Source of the DNA: FEN-987 sp964598845
GTDB lineage: Archaea; Thermoproteota; Bathyarchaeia; 40CM-2-53-6
Direction: 5' to 3'
NCBI GenBank assembly: GCA_964598845.1
Contig: CAZRDM010000001.1
Coordinates: 1 to 64,000 of the forward strand
DNA: 64,000 nt
Position numbers and translations under genes: made by a program. Position 1 is the stretch's first letter. The number at the start of each line of letters is the position of its first letter. Under the pieces are notes generated by a model, which worked only from the letters and a program-made list of their open reading frames with translations, was not told the origin of the DNA and ran no database searches. Shown one piece after another: positions 28,218-38,600 of the stretch.

Positions 28218-28262
28218 CCTACGTGCTACCGACGGCGAGGACAAGGGCCAGGAAGTGAGAGG

Positions 28263-28802
28263 ATGGTTGACTACTGGCGTGAGCTAGAGACAGGACCGCA
28301 GCCGCCAGAAGTCGTTTATGTCGTTGTTGAGAGCCCTAAAGGGACCGAAAACAAGTACGAGTACGACCTGAACAAGAAAGCGATCGTTCTGGATCGTGTA
28401 CTGTACTCCGCGGTTCATTTTCCGGGAGATTATGGGTTCATACCACGCACTCTTGACGAAGACGGTGACCCCCTAGACATACTGGTACTTGTAACGAACC
28501 CCACCTTTCCCGGCTGTATTATGGCCGCCCGCCCAGTTGCGCTTCTCCGAATGCTCGATGGCGAAAAGAGAGATGACAAGATCCTAGCCGTACCCATCGG
28601 TGATCCTCGTTTCGCCGAATATCACGATCAGGACGACTTACCACAACACATCTTGAAAGAAATCGCCTATCTCTTCGAGACTTACAAAGTGTTGGAAGGA
28701 AAGGAAGTCAAAGTCATAGGCTGGCAAAGTGCGAGAGCAGCCAAAGCTGTCATTGAACGCTGCCAAGAACTCTATCGCGAGAAGCAGACTTGGCAAGCGT
28801 GA
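28263..28802 (+). CDS. ppa: inorganic pyrophosphatase (family I)
   Basis: A 179-residue soluble enzyme that hydrolyses PPi to drive biosynthesis. The signature DEDGDPLDILVL (about residue 64) carries the metal-binding aspartates. KYEYDLNKKAIVLDRVLYSAVHFPGDYGFIP and KVIGWQSARAAKAVI are also typical. It would remove PPi made by AMP-forming synthetases, whose gene nearby is now broken. A single-gene unit. Confidence 0.94.
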   Translation: MVDYWRELETGPQPPEVVYVVVESPKGTENKYEYDLNKKAIVLDRVLYSAVHFPGDYGFIPRTLDEDGDPLDILVLVTNPTFPGCIMAARPVALLRMLDGEKRDDKILAVPIGDPRFAEYHDQDDLPQHILKEIAYLFETYKVLEGKEVKVIGWQSARAAKAVIERCQELYREKQTWQA

Positions 28803-28987
28803 CTAGCCTCAAAGCCAACATCTTTCGTGGTACTAGGCAAGGATTCGAATCCCTAATCGAGATCCAATTACCTGGTCAGCATCCCTTGAACGTAGGATTA
28901 CATACCCTACATACTACCTGCTAAAATAGTAAGCATCCAATCAGGGCGCACAATTCGCGCACGTTCTCCGGATCGAGGCTTTAGGAA

Positions 28988-30556
28988 ATGGTTGTTGACG
29001 GAAATCTCTCCACGCTGTTGTTCGTGAGTGCTTTGGGCATATACATTCACGCCATGTTCCTGACGATCTCGTTAGGCTTTCCTTGGGTAATAATGGGACT
29101 GTTGTATAAATGGTGGAAAACTCGGGACCGGGATTACTATGATGCCGTTAGAACAGCAACTGGAGTGCTTAGTCTCAACTTTGCGCTTGGCGCAATAACG
29201 GGGACACTGGTCGAATTCGGACTTGTTCAAGCTTGGTCTGGTTCGATCTTCATTATAGCCACCTTCGGACTTATGCCATTCGCCCTTGAACTCGTAGCGT
29301 TTGTCGCAGAGATCGTACTGTTAATACTATTCACAGTGACATTGGGAAAGCTTCGACCCGTTGCCAGCATCTTTGTGATGGCATCCTACCTGTTGATGGC
29401 AGTATTATCGGGCATTCTCATTACCACAGTCAACAGTTGGCTGAACGTTCCTTGGGGTACGGCGGACTTAGCTGCCAATCTCTATCCGTTTCTACCGCAA
29501 TATAGTCTAAGCGCCGTAGATTCCCGAGCTCTTCTCAAATTGAAAACAGAACTCATTCGCAGCCTGATGATATCTGGGTCATCGTCACAGATCATTCAGA
29601 CTCCAGAACTGGCTCGTCAGATCGGACTCACTCTGAGAGAGCCGTTCGTGGCTTTCTATTCTCCCTATGCAGTAGCAAGCATGCTACACAACGTCAATGC
29701 TGCGATGATCATTGGCATCTCTTTCGCACTCTTCGCATATGCCTTCAAGTTCTTCAGAACCGGAAGGGACACATACCTCAAACTACTGCGGGCCTTTCTG
29801 CCTGTTCTACTTGTTCTGTTGCTATTACAGCCCACGGTCTTCGGGCACTATATGGGGAAGACTGTTGCGACCAATCAGCCCACCAAGTTTGCGTTGATGG
29901 AGGCCGCAGCGAGTACTGAGCAGAATCCCTTGATAGGATTCCTGGCATATGGAGACCCACAACATCCGATTGTCGGATTTGACAGTTTTAGAGAGGCATG
30001 CGATGATCTCCAAGGAAAGACTCTTGGCGACCTCGCCTCGGGCACCATTCCAAGTCTCAACCCGGAAGTCGCCTCAATCGAGTTGAAATCGCTCTGTCTA
30101 GCTGATCTCGCGAAGGCAGAAGCAAGGATGGCGACGATTAATTTTGGTTACTACTCCAAGATCACCTCAGGCATGCTGGCACTTGTATCAGTGATCGCGC
30201 TAGTATCTCTCATCTTCAGAGTAGGAATCCTATCGAAGATTGCTGAACGAATTCTCATCAGAGCTGGGCGAGGAAGAGTCGTTTTCCTTCTTTCATTGCT
30301 CATTCTTTCAACTTCTATGTTAACGGCATCGCTCGGTTGGTATGTACGCGATGGCGGGCGAAAACCTTGGACGGTATACGGTTTGCTCTACCCGGAAGAA
30401 TTGATCACGTCGGTGCCGTTCAATCCAGCGGTCCTAGCTCTCTTCACCCTCACCTTTCTCGCAATGGCTATCATCGGGATATATGGCATGTACATTGTTG
30501 CGTCCAAGCCTCTGAAGTTCATCGAGCTCATCAAGAAAGGCGCAGGTCTGAAGTGA
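28988..30556 (+). CDS. cytochrome bd-type oxidase, CydA-like subunit
   Basis: A 522-residue polytopic protein. CydA heme ligands are suggested by H21 (GIYIHAMFLTISLG) and H234 (SMLHNVNAAMIIG). The quinol-loop signature appears as GGRKPWTVYG near residue 456, close to the GRQPW of CydA. It would reduce O2 at the outer membrane face. The companion gene is a second CydA-like protein rather than CydB. TATA-like TAAAATAG lies near 28922. Confidence 0.82.
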   Translation: MVVDGNLSTLLFVSALGIYIHAMFLTISLGFPWVIMGLLYKWWKTRDRDYYDAVRTATGVLSLNFALGAITGTLVEFGLVQAWSGSIFIIATFGLMPFALELVAFVAEIVLLILFTVTLGKLRPVASIFVMASYLLMAVLSGILITTVNSWLNVPWGTADLAANLYPFLPQYSLSAVDSRALLKLKTELIRSLMISGSSSQIIQTPELARQIGLTLREPFVAFYSPYAVASMLHNVNAAMIIGISFALFAYAFKFFRTGRDTYLKLLRAFLPVLLVLLLLQPTVFGHYMGKTVATNQPTKFALMEAAASTEQNPLIGFLAYGDPQHPIVGFDSFREACDDLQGKTLGDLASGTIPSLNPEVASIELKSLCLADLAKAEARMATINFGYYSKITSGMLALVSVIALVSLIFRVGILSKIAERILIRAGRGRVVFLLSLLILSTSMLTASLGWYVRDGGRKPWTVYGLLYPEELITSVPFNPAVLALFTLTFLAMAIIGIYGMYIVASKPLKFIELIKKGAGLK

Positions 30557-30557
30557 T

Positions 30558-31727
30558 TTGAACAACTTCGAACTTCTGGGCTTCTCCATACTTGGAATAG
30601 CCGTCCTTGTGCACGTGATTATCGTCAACATCACCATTGGGTCGGGTTGGATTTCTGCGATGGCAAGATTTCTCGCTTGGATGAGAGGAGAGCCTGAGTT
30701 AGAGATTATGTCGCGCAGGGTCTTCAAGATACTAATAATTCATGAACTCTTCAGCGGCGTTTGGGGAACCATCATAACAGTCCTACTAGCAGGTTTCTTC
30801 CCCACGCTAACTGCAATCGCCACCGACATAATCTTCTATCCAATTCTAATCGCTCTTTCATCCATCTTCATCAGGATACCTTCCATCGCTCTCTTCTGGT
30901 ATACTTGGGGGAAGATCAGGGCCTCCGCACACTCGGTTCTCGGGTTTGTGATGGCAGTTTCAGGTTTTGGAATTCCTCTTGGTTTTAGATACATCTTCGC
31001 TCAGATAACATATCCTGACGCGCTTGAACTAGCTTCTCGAGGCCTCAGGGACATAGCAAGAATTGCCGTCTTTTCCAATCCGCTGTACCTGCCGCTCACG
31101 TTTCATACATGGATGGGTGCCATGTCGATTGGAGGCTTCATAGTCGCTTCATTCTTCGCGATCAGAGGGAACCTGAATGCGAAGTTTGCTTGGATTGGGC
31201 TTTGGCATGGAGTGCTCTTCTTGATGATCCAAGGCTTAGCAGGTCCTTGGTATCTTCTGACCCTCGGTGCCAAGGTGCCTGTCCTTTTTGCGAATATTAT
31301 GGGCACCCTCGGTTCAACGTTCAATGCACTGCCCCTGTTTGGAACGAAGTTGGCGACCATCACCATCCTAGTGCTCGTTTCCGTAAATGTCTGGATGGCG
31401 GTGAAGAAAGGTTCTGGAGAGCTCCCAAGGTATACGCTCGCCGTAGGTCCGTTCGCAGTTATGGTTGCGACAATTGGGGAACTGATGAACGACGCTGCGA
31501 GGTATCCATACATGATCCTAGTAGGACAGAGTGGTATCAGACCCATTGAACTCATGAACGTCTACGTTGATCTTCCACTCTTTGCGGTCTACGGAATTGT
31601 TGCGACGCTAGTTGCTCTCATCGGGTTATTCATGGCGGTTGCCTACTACGCGTTGAACCGCAGCTTCCTTGAGGATCTTCCTGAAGGAGTGCGCTCAAAT
31701 CCGTGCGTTTATCAAGATACTTCGTGA
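30558..31727 (+). CDS. cytochrome bd-type oxidase, second CydA-like subunit (CydA')
   Basis: A 389-residue protein with CydA-like first helices: H19 (VLVHVIIVNITIGSG) and H183 (FHTWMGAMSIGG) occupy CydA heme-ligand positions. The quinol-loop motif is degraded to ARYPYMILVG. It starts at TTG 30558, one base after the upstream stop. Two homologous CydA chains without a CydB is the arrangement described for archaeal CydAA' oxidases. Electron donor and heme content are unknown. Confidence 0.78.
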   Translation: MNNFELLGFSILGIAVLVHVIIVNITIGSGWISAMARFLAWMRGEPELEIMSRRVFKILIIHELFSGVWGTIITVLLAGFFPTLTAIATDIIFYPILIALSSIFIRIPSIALFWYTWGKIRASAHSVLGFVMAVSGFGIPLGFRYIFAQITYPDALELASRGLRDIARIAVFSNPLYLPLTFHTWMGAMSIGGFIVASFFAIRGNLNAKFAWIGLWHGVLFLMIQGLAGPWYLLTLGAKVPVLFANIMGTLGSTFNALPLFGTKLATITILVLVSVNVWMAVKKGSGELPRYTLAVGPFAVMVATIGELMNDAARYPYMILVGQSGIRPIELMNVYVDLPLFAVYGIVATLVALIGLFMAVAYYALNRSFLEDLPEGVRSNPCVYQDTS

Positions 31728-31752
31728 AGTATGCCTGCAAAGTTGAGAGCCA

Positions 31753-33645
31753 TTGCTTCTAGGTTCGAAGCAAGTTAATCGCGCTATGGTGTTCTTGATG
31801 CTGGTGCTCACAATTTTCGGATTTACCACCGCCGGAACGATAGGAGGTGGCTCGAGTACATCTGCCACAACGATACCTAATGTAGGCCCTCATCCTTCTA
31901 CCGTTGCGATTAGTCCTAGTACGTATGGAGTTGCCGTCAATCCGGTTACCAATAGGGTATATGTCGGCAACGGCTGGACTCAACGGGTCTACGTGATAGA
32001 TGGAGCGTTGAATGCCATCCTAGTTGGTATTCCGGTTCATGGTTTACCGGCAGGCGTCGCCGTAGATCCTACTACAAACAGAATCTACGTGACCAATTCG
32101 AAGACCAATTCAACTTATGCTATTGATGGGGCTACAAACGCGGTAATTGCCAACATATTCGTTGGGAAATTGCCAGCTGGTGTGGCTGTAAATCCCATCA
32201 GCGGTAGAGTCTACGTCGCCAATATGTGGTCGAATTCAGTTTCCGTCATAGATGGCGCAACGAGTAGGATAATCGCGACGATCAGTGTCGGTTTCACACC
32301 GTTCGGAGTCGATGTTAATCCAAACACGAACCGAGTTTACGTAACGAATTTGGGGTCAAATTTCGTCTCGGTCATTGATGGCTCAAACAACAAGGTCGTG
32401 AACAAGATCGGGGTAGAGTTTCCGTGGGGAGTGGCTGTAAACCCCAAGACGAACAAGATCTACGTCACCGGTGTGGGACCTAACTCAACATCAGTCATCG
32501 ATGGTGCGACGAACACCGTCATCGCCAAGGTTGCGGTGGGTTGGTATCCTATTGGGGTTGGGGTTAACGAGAATACTAACAAAGTCTATGTCGCAAACCA
32601 AGAGTCTCATTCCGTCTCGACAATTGATGGTTCCACTGACAAAGTTGTGGCAAGTATCCCGGTTGGCTTCTCTCCTTTCGGCGTGGACGTGAACCCCAAC
32701 ACGAATAGGATCTATGTGACCGATGTGGGAACTTACTCGCTCTTCGTTATTGATGGTACGAAGAACTCCGTAACTGCAAGTACTACAGTTGGCAGATACC
32801 CGGGAGGCGTAGCAATCAATCCCATTACCAAAAGAATCTACGCTCTCGGTGGAACACGCTCACTCTACGTGATTGATAACGGAACAAATGAGATAGTCAC
32901 AATCGTCTCCATCGGCGATACACCGCTAGGCGTAGCAGTCAATCCCACAACTAACAAAATCTACGTAACGGACCTAGGAGGCAACTCTATCCATGTCTTA
33001 GATGGTTTGACCAACACAGAATCAAGAACCATTTCGTTACCATCTCCTTTCGGAATTGCAGTCAACTCTAATACGAACAGAATCTACGTGACCAGTATCG
33101 GGACGAATTCAACGTATGTGATTGATGGAACTACAAATGATGTGATATCACTCATAACCGTAGGCTATCTCCCGGTTGGTGTTGCCACTAACCCCATGAC
33201 AAACGACATCTACGTGACTAGCCTTGGATCCAATTCAATCTTCGTAATCGACGGTTCAACCAACAAGAAGTTGGACAGCATTGCAGTGGGTTTTACCTTG
33301 TACGGGGTCGCGGTTGACGCCTCTCATAACAGAATCTACGTCGCAAACGGTGACGCTAACTCAATCTTTGTGATAGATGCAACTACTTACGTCCGTCTTC
33401 TCAACATTCCGACTGGTTTCACACCCTTCGGAGTATCAGTTGACCCTACGATTAGCAGACTCTACGTCACCGATCTTGGCTCCAACTGGGTCTCAACAAT
33501 AGACCTCTCAACGAATGCAGCAGTGGCGAGTGTAGCTATTCCAGAATTTCCAACCGCAATCCTAGTACTCATGTCCCTAGTGCTCGTTTCAGCTATGTGT
33601 GCATTGAGCACACTGCCAAGAAAGCGAGGTGACTCCAAGAAATGA
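31753..33645 (+). CDS. secreted YVTN beta-propeller surface protein with PEF-type sorting tail
   Basis: A 630-residue protein with a signal segment (MVFLMLVLTIFGFTTA) and about 13 tandem repeats of 42-43 residues, each with a core like GVAVNPNTNRIYVTN and YVIDG. These should fold into one or two seven-bladed propellers. The C-terminus is PEFPTAILVLMS, a hydrophobic helix and RKRGDSKK, the tripartite tail recognised by archaeosortases, one of which is encoded at 55152. It is likely exported and anchored in the cell surface. TTG 31753 gives a basic n-region; ATG 31786 is an alternative start. Confidence 0.88.
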   Translation: MLLGSKQVNRAMVFLMLVLTIFGFTTAGTIGGGSSTSATTIPNVGPHPSTVAISPSTYGVAVNPVTNRVYVGNGWTQRVYVIDGALNAILVGIPVHGLPAGVAVDPTTNRIYVTNSKTNSTYAIDGATNAVIANIFVGKLPAGVAVNPISGRVYVANMWSNSVSVIDGATSRIIATISVGFTPFGVDVNPNTNRVYVTNLGSNFVSVIDGSNNKVVNKIGVEFPWGVAVNPKTNKIYVTGVGPNSTSVIDGATNTVIAKVAVGWYPIGVGVNENTNKVYVANQESHSVSTIDGSTDKVVASIPVGFSPFGVDVNPNTNRIYVTDVGTYSLFVIDGTKNSVTASTTVGRYPGGVAINPITKRIYALGGTRSLYVIDNGTNEIVTIVSIGDTPLGVAVNPTTNKIYVTDLGGNSIHVLDGLTNTESRTISLPSPFGIAVNSNTNRIYVTSIGTNSTYVIDGTTNDVISLITVGYLPVGVATNPMTNDIYVTSLGSNSIFVIDGSTNKKLDSIAVGFTLYGVAVDASHNRIYVANGDANSIFVIDATTYVRLLNIPTGFTPFGVSVDPTISRLYVTDLGSNWVSTIDLSTNAAVASVAIPEFPTAILVLMSLVLVSAMCALSTLPRKRGDSKK

Positions 33646-33809
33646 AACTGAGTTTCTGGTCCTTCCTCATCGGCGTGCTAGTTCTCATCTGGGGCGTGGC
33701 GACTCTCCTTGGCGAGATACTGGGGATCAAGTTCGACATCTCTTGGTGGGGAATAGTAGCCATAATAATCGGACTCTGGATCCTGAGTCACGCCGTACGA
33801 AAACAGTAG
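33642..33809 (+). CDS. small two-helix membrane protein, 55 residues
   Basis: The ATG overlaps the surface-protein stop by ATGA, so translation is coupled. The product has two hydrophobic helices (FLIGVLVLIWGVATLLGEIL and WWGIVAIIIGLWIL) and a short basic end, like many LiaI/DUF5668-type mini-proteins. The function is unknown; an accessory role for the surface protein is an inference. Confidence 0.6.
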   Translation: MKLSFWSFLIGVLVLIWGVATLLGEILGIKFDISWWGIVAIIIGLWILSHAVRKQ

Positions 33810-33938
33810 ACACGCGGACGCAATAGAACTCGGCCTCGTCCTACAAGGGCGGCATCAAGAAATTCTCAATTTGTTTTCCGGCAGACTTGACGTGCGCCTT
33901 TCGAACGAATAAATAGCTTTCGTCCTGATATACTGCAA

Positions 33939-34823
33939 TCACTTGCTTGGAAGACGTGCCCGCCCTCGCCTAGTCAACACCAAAATCAAAGCAAGGACTA
34001 TCAGGATCACCAATCCTAGGAGAAATTGAGTATTCTCTAACAGTGAGCTTAACGGGCCTTCTCTGACGCCCGTCTGAGTTATGGTAGCGGCGCTTGAGAT
34101 ATCTATAACGACGTGTATGTCCGCCTGCTTGTTGATGTGAAGATCATCCTGATAGTACACTATGAGTGTCGCATCATATCGACCGTCGTGCGTGGTTGGT
34201 TCAATATTGGCCGAGAGACTGAATGGAGCAGGGGCATTTGGATCAAGTTGTCCCAAGTAGGAAACGCTTTGGGATGTGACTATTAGAGGGGGAGCCGGTT
34301 TGATGGTAATGTTCGTGAACATCGCAGCTATGATCCCGCGGTTTAGTAGGCTACCTGAAATCGTTACCGTCGAGCCTGGGCCAGTCGGAGATGGAGTTAC
34401 CGACATATCGTATATCACAATGTCTATCCAACCTCTCACAAGGAAACCTATTGTGTGCGATTCTTCACTGTAGGTTGTCTCCCCTGCCTCCTTGTAGAGC
34501 CCGCTCACAGTTGCCTGGTAACTATTTCCAGCCGCTGATGCTGGCGCAAAGATCATCAACGTCACCATTATGGAATCACCGGGACCGAAGCTGCTTCTAC
34601 GCCAGTGGTTATCTCCGAAGAGTACTAGGGGTGGTGGAAGAGTCAGGGAAACGTCAAGGTTGGACAGCAGCTTACCGATTCCTTGAATGCTCATAACGAT
34701 GGTGTTGTTTGAACCAGCCTGCAGAACGTTCGCGCTCGTCTGTACGGACAGCTCCGAAACCGGATCTGCTGTTAGAGGCGGAAAAAGAATCGCCGCGATC
34801 AAAAGCGCGAGCACAAGAAACAT
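33939..34823 (-). CDS. secreted, membrane-anchored CARDB/COG1361-like protein
   Basis: A 294-residue protein with a signal peptide, two or three beta-sandwich segments typical of COG1361 S-layer-like or CARDB domains (VTISGSLLNRGIIAAMFTN; FSLSANIEPTTHDGRYDATL), a C-terminal helix (FLLGLVILIVLALILVL) and a basic end. Such proteins often accompany MacB-like ABC systems in archaea. It lies directly downstream of the ABC ATPase on the same strand. Confidence 0.7.
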   Translation of the reverse strand: MFLVLALLIAAILFPPLTADPVSELSVQTSANVLQAGSNNTIVMSIQGIGKLLSNLDVSLTLPPPLVLFGDNHWRRSSFGPGDSIMVTLMIFAPASAAGNSYQATVSGLYKEAGETTYSEESHTIGFLVRGWIDIVIYDMSVTPSPTGPGSTVTISGSLLNRGIIAAMFTNITIKPAPPLIVTSQSVSYLGQLDPNAPAPFSLSANIEPTTHDGRYDATLIVYYQDDLHINKQADIHVVIDISSAATITQTGVREGPLSSLLENTQFLLGLVILIVLALILVLTRRGRARLPSK

Positions 34824-34898
34824 GAAAGCACTTGTCTTCTGATGCTTCAGATTCTTTCACGTTCCTTTGGCCGTATCTGTGAGATGGCGCCGTTAAGG

Positions 34899-35597
34899 TT
34901 ATGGGAGAATTTCATCCTGCTCGATCCTGCCGTCTCGAAGATGAATGATGCGTCGCGTTGCGTTTGCAACTTCTGGGTTATGTGTTACTAAGATGAAGGT
35001 TATTTCCATCTCCTCGTTAAGTTCGCGTATCAACTGAACAATTTGTGATCCCGTCCTAGAGTCAAGATTCCCAGTCGGTTCATCACCTAGAACGATCGCT
35101 GGATTGTTCATCAGAGCTCGGGCAGTTGCGACTCGCTGCTGCTCGCCACCACTGAGCTCTGTTGGTTTCCTCTTGAGTTTGTCTCCCAGCCCCACCCTGC
35201 TTAGCAGGTCGATCGCGCGCTTCTTGCGTTCGTCGCTTGGCGTTCCAGTAGCCAATGCTGGCAGTTCAACGTTTCTGAGAGTGGAGGTTCTTGCAATGAG
35301 ATTGTGTGATTGGAAGATGAAGCCGATGTATCTGTTCCTGAAGTCGGCTCGCTGTCTCTGGTTAAGTCTTGAAGTGTCGTAGCCACCCACGAGAACCTTA
35401 CCAGAAGTGGGTTGATCAAGCATTCCGATTAGGTTGAGTAAAGTTGACTTACCACTACCTGATGGCCCTACAATGGACAGTAACTCGCCTTTCTCAACCC
35501 TCATGGTTATGCCGCGGATTGCCGGAATTTGAAGTGAGCCGATGCCGTAGACTTTCTGAAGATCAACAGTTTCTACGGCAATCTCCCTGTTGATCAA
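34899..35597 (-). CDS. ABC transporter ATPase, LolD/MacB type
   Basis: A complete 232-residue ATPase: Walker A GPSGSGKST, Q-loop IFQSHNLI, signature LSGGEQQR, Walker B ALMNNPAIVLGDEPTG and switch His VTHN. The family powers FtsX-type permeases that move lipoproteins or peptides rather than small solutes. The likely permease is the FtsX/MacB-like protein at 39359-40606. The gene ends between two secreted proteins, so a surface-assembly or export role is plausible. Confidence 0.93.
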   Translation of the reverse strand: MINREIAVETVDLQKVYGIGSLQIPAIRGITMRVEKGELLSIVGPSGSGKSTLLNLIGMLDQPTSGKVLVGGYDTSRLNQRQRADFRNRYIGFIFQSHNLIARTSTLRNVELPALATGTPSDERKKRAIDLLSRVGLGDKLKRKPTELSGGEQQRVATARALMNNPAIVLGDEPTGNLDSRTGSQIVQLIRELNEEMEITFILVTHNPEVANATRRIIHLRDGRIEQDEILP

Positions 35598-35601
35598 ATC
35601 G

Positions 35602-38600
35602 TTACGCTCCTTCGCGAGGTTTGTCTAGCGGCATAGAAGGCGATACCGAAGCTTTCTTCCAAGACCTTTTCCTAGGTGTGAGGGCCACTAAGGGGATTAT
35701 AGCGATCAGAATGAGAAGGAGACTGGGTGATTCCTCGAGAGGCAAGAGACTCTGTTCTAGGACGAAGTTAAGTGATCTCACACTTTGGCCAAGTGAGATT
35801 TGGACTTGAACCGGCCCGATTTTCTTGTGGCCTTCTGAACTTGTTGTCCATTCGGTGAGAGTCAGTGAGTAGACTCCATGTGGCAGATACATGTCGAAGA
35901 AGCCGTCCAGGCTGTAGGTAACAAGTGAGAAACCTCTTTCGTTTGATGCCTGAAGTCTTATCCATGAAGCCGTCCTAGTCTCGTCACTCCAAGTGAGAGC
36001 GACGACTTGTCCTTGAACGTATCCGTTCAAGTCGAGGCTGAAGATCGTTGACGTCTCTGAGCCAAGATAGGTATTCGGGACAAGCCAACGCCTATGCTGT
36101 GAATATGGTCCTAGATGGTTTAGTGAAAGGATGTCGCTCGTCCAACCATACGGGTAGCGTTCCGTCTCAATGAAATGGTATGATTCCCCCTGCAACAATC
36201 CCGGCACAAGTGGGTAGAAGGAATCTGCCTTGTACCAGTTCACCGTATCAACCTCAATAATCCAAACTCCCGTGTAGGTCGGGGACGCTTCGATGCCCCG
36301 GGTTGTGGTATTGCGGAAGATCGGATCAAGATACGGACTTGGAATCCCCGCCAATCTCACTTGGAGATCACTTGTGCCATTTGGAATCCACCACAGCGAC
36401 GAAGGGTCGCGATTAACCGGATCGATACTTCTCACTAATGCGGGTGTCATCGGGTCCTGAACGAGTCCTGCCTCCAATTGAGCATTGTTGAGGACATCAT
36501 CTGCAGATCCTGTTAGCCAAGCCGCAACGAGATCTCCTACGTCATTAAAGACACGAATTCGCATTGACATGTTGAACGGAACGGTTGAGAAGATTCCTTC
36601 CGCCCTGAATTTGATGTTAAAAGTAAGATTCGCTCCGATGAGGAGATTGATTCTGACATCGGTTGTCGTATTGCCCTCAAAGCCAGTGACGTAAACATGC
36701 TCAGGTTGAACATATCCATAGGTCAAAGCTCTGAACGCATACGTTCCATTCGAGTAGGCTGTAGGCTTGGTTCCGAGTAATGCGAGGAATTCTGCTCCTG
36801 GAGAAGCGATTATCGCGTGGTTTCCATCGAATCTGAGTGGTCCAACATGAGCTGTTCCGTTCGGTTGCTCTAGGAATACGAGAAATGGTTGGGTATCGAT
36901 TAAGTTTCCTTGGTAGTCATAAATCTGGATGCTGATCCTCTCTCGAGGCCATTTCCAATTCCTCTGGATCCGGGGTTGCTCCCAGTCGAGGGAATACAGT
37001 GAGACTTCAAATGAGGTACCCCGGTATAGGTTAATACTGAGATTGATGACACCAAGACCAAATCCTATAGTGATGTCTTCAGCGTCCTTCTGCAGATAGC
37101 CCTCGACGTAGGACTTCATGTGATAGATTCCTGGTGGAATTCCATAGTCCTGAAAGCCGAAGCCGCGGTAGGCATACAAAGAAAATCTCCTGTCGGGGTT
37201 GGATCCGTGTAACCCAAGACCACTCAGAAGGACTGTGGCTGAAGAAGATCCAGGGAGGATACGAGTAAAATTCGTAGCCACCAAGCTGAAGTTATCGTCA
37301 TAGAGCTCGACAAGAAGGCTGTTCGGTCTCGCTATTGGGTTCGAAATCAACGTACCGTACAGATCGTGCAAGTGAACAGTCACATTCACAACATTCGTGA
37401 GGAAGAGATCGACTGGAATGAAAATGTCGCCAGCCCAGTCGCGGGTTGCCACGTCAAAATAGTACTCCCGAAAGTACCGCCCGTCTGAAGTGCTCTGAAT
37501 GTATCCATTCACAAAGACTCGCAAGAAGTATCGTCCCGATTCCAAACCGTTGATCCATGTTGCTAGTGCTTGCGGGACATGCCCGCTCATGTTGGCAGGT
37601 GTTCCGAATATACCCTTGGAGCCGAAGCGGAATAGAAAACCACTGGATCCACCACCGTTTGTGAAAGTCGCGTTGGGATCGACCCACCAAAACTGAGCTT
37701 GGCCAACACCGTCCGGGACGCTACATGGGTCCGGCGAGTCACCGCAAGTTGGACCTGAATCTGCAAACATGGTTTGGTCTGCGTAGTAGCTCGCGCCGGT
37801 TTCCCAAGGGAATCCTACTCTTGTTGGAGTCGGTGGCAGATTTGGTGTCCAATTATGGGATGCACCGCTTACGTTTCCCGCGGCGTACACCCCCCAGCGT
37901 CCGCCCGTCAAATTCATGGGGCTGTAGCTGACTAGGTTCCCTGCAGTGTAGTCATTCATAGCGTAAATCTCAACACGGAGGGGTTTCAGTCCAGACCACG
38001 GAACCTCTCCGAATGCCGATTTAGAGAAAATTTGACCTCCAACGACCGGACCAGGGTTCAGATATCCGTCCAGTTTCAGCGATTGACCTCTCAAGATCGT
38101 CAGGTCAGTTGATATTTGCTGTTCAGGAAATCCTGCGGCGCTCGCATAGATATCGTACACTCCCGGCGCCAAGCCTTCGATCTCATAATGTCCTCGCGCA
38201 CTCTCGTTGAAGTATCCTCGGGCCTCAACAGGCCGACTCATCAGCTGATCCGTGTACGGGTTCAACGCTCGTCCTTCGGCGCGAACCCTTCCAGATGTGG
38301 TGATCGACTGACCGTAGAGTGTCTGATTCCAAGCTCCGTAACGGATAGTTCCGTATAGGATGGCTGTGTCTACCTCGCCTTTAACGAGTAGAACTGGCCA
38401 ATTCTGAACAGGCATATACAGGTTCTCGATGCTTGGCGGATTTGACGCGGCAGGGTATGAGTAGGATAGTTTACCAGTTGTGCGAAGCAGAATCTTGAAA
38501 AAGTATTTCCCCGCGATCTCAGGGGCAATTACTCCGTTTAGACGAACATAGTACCAGTCATCATAACCGACGCCGTCATGGTTGACATCGTGACCGGCTC

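Noticed and set aside
28836..28860. GGATTCGAATCCC, resembling a tRNA T-loop, after the pyrophosphatase gene
   Set aside because: No acceptor, D or anticodon stem can be built around it; GGATTCGAATCC is simply self-complementary.
32471..32692. Extra coding frame inside the beta-propeller gene
   Set aside because: It is a shadow produced by the repetitive DNA of the YVTN repeats.
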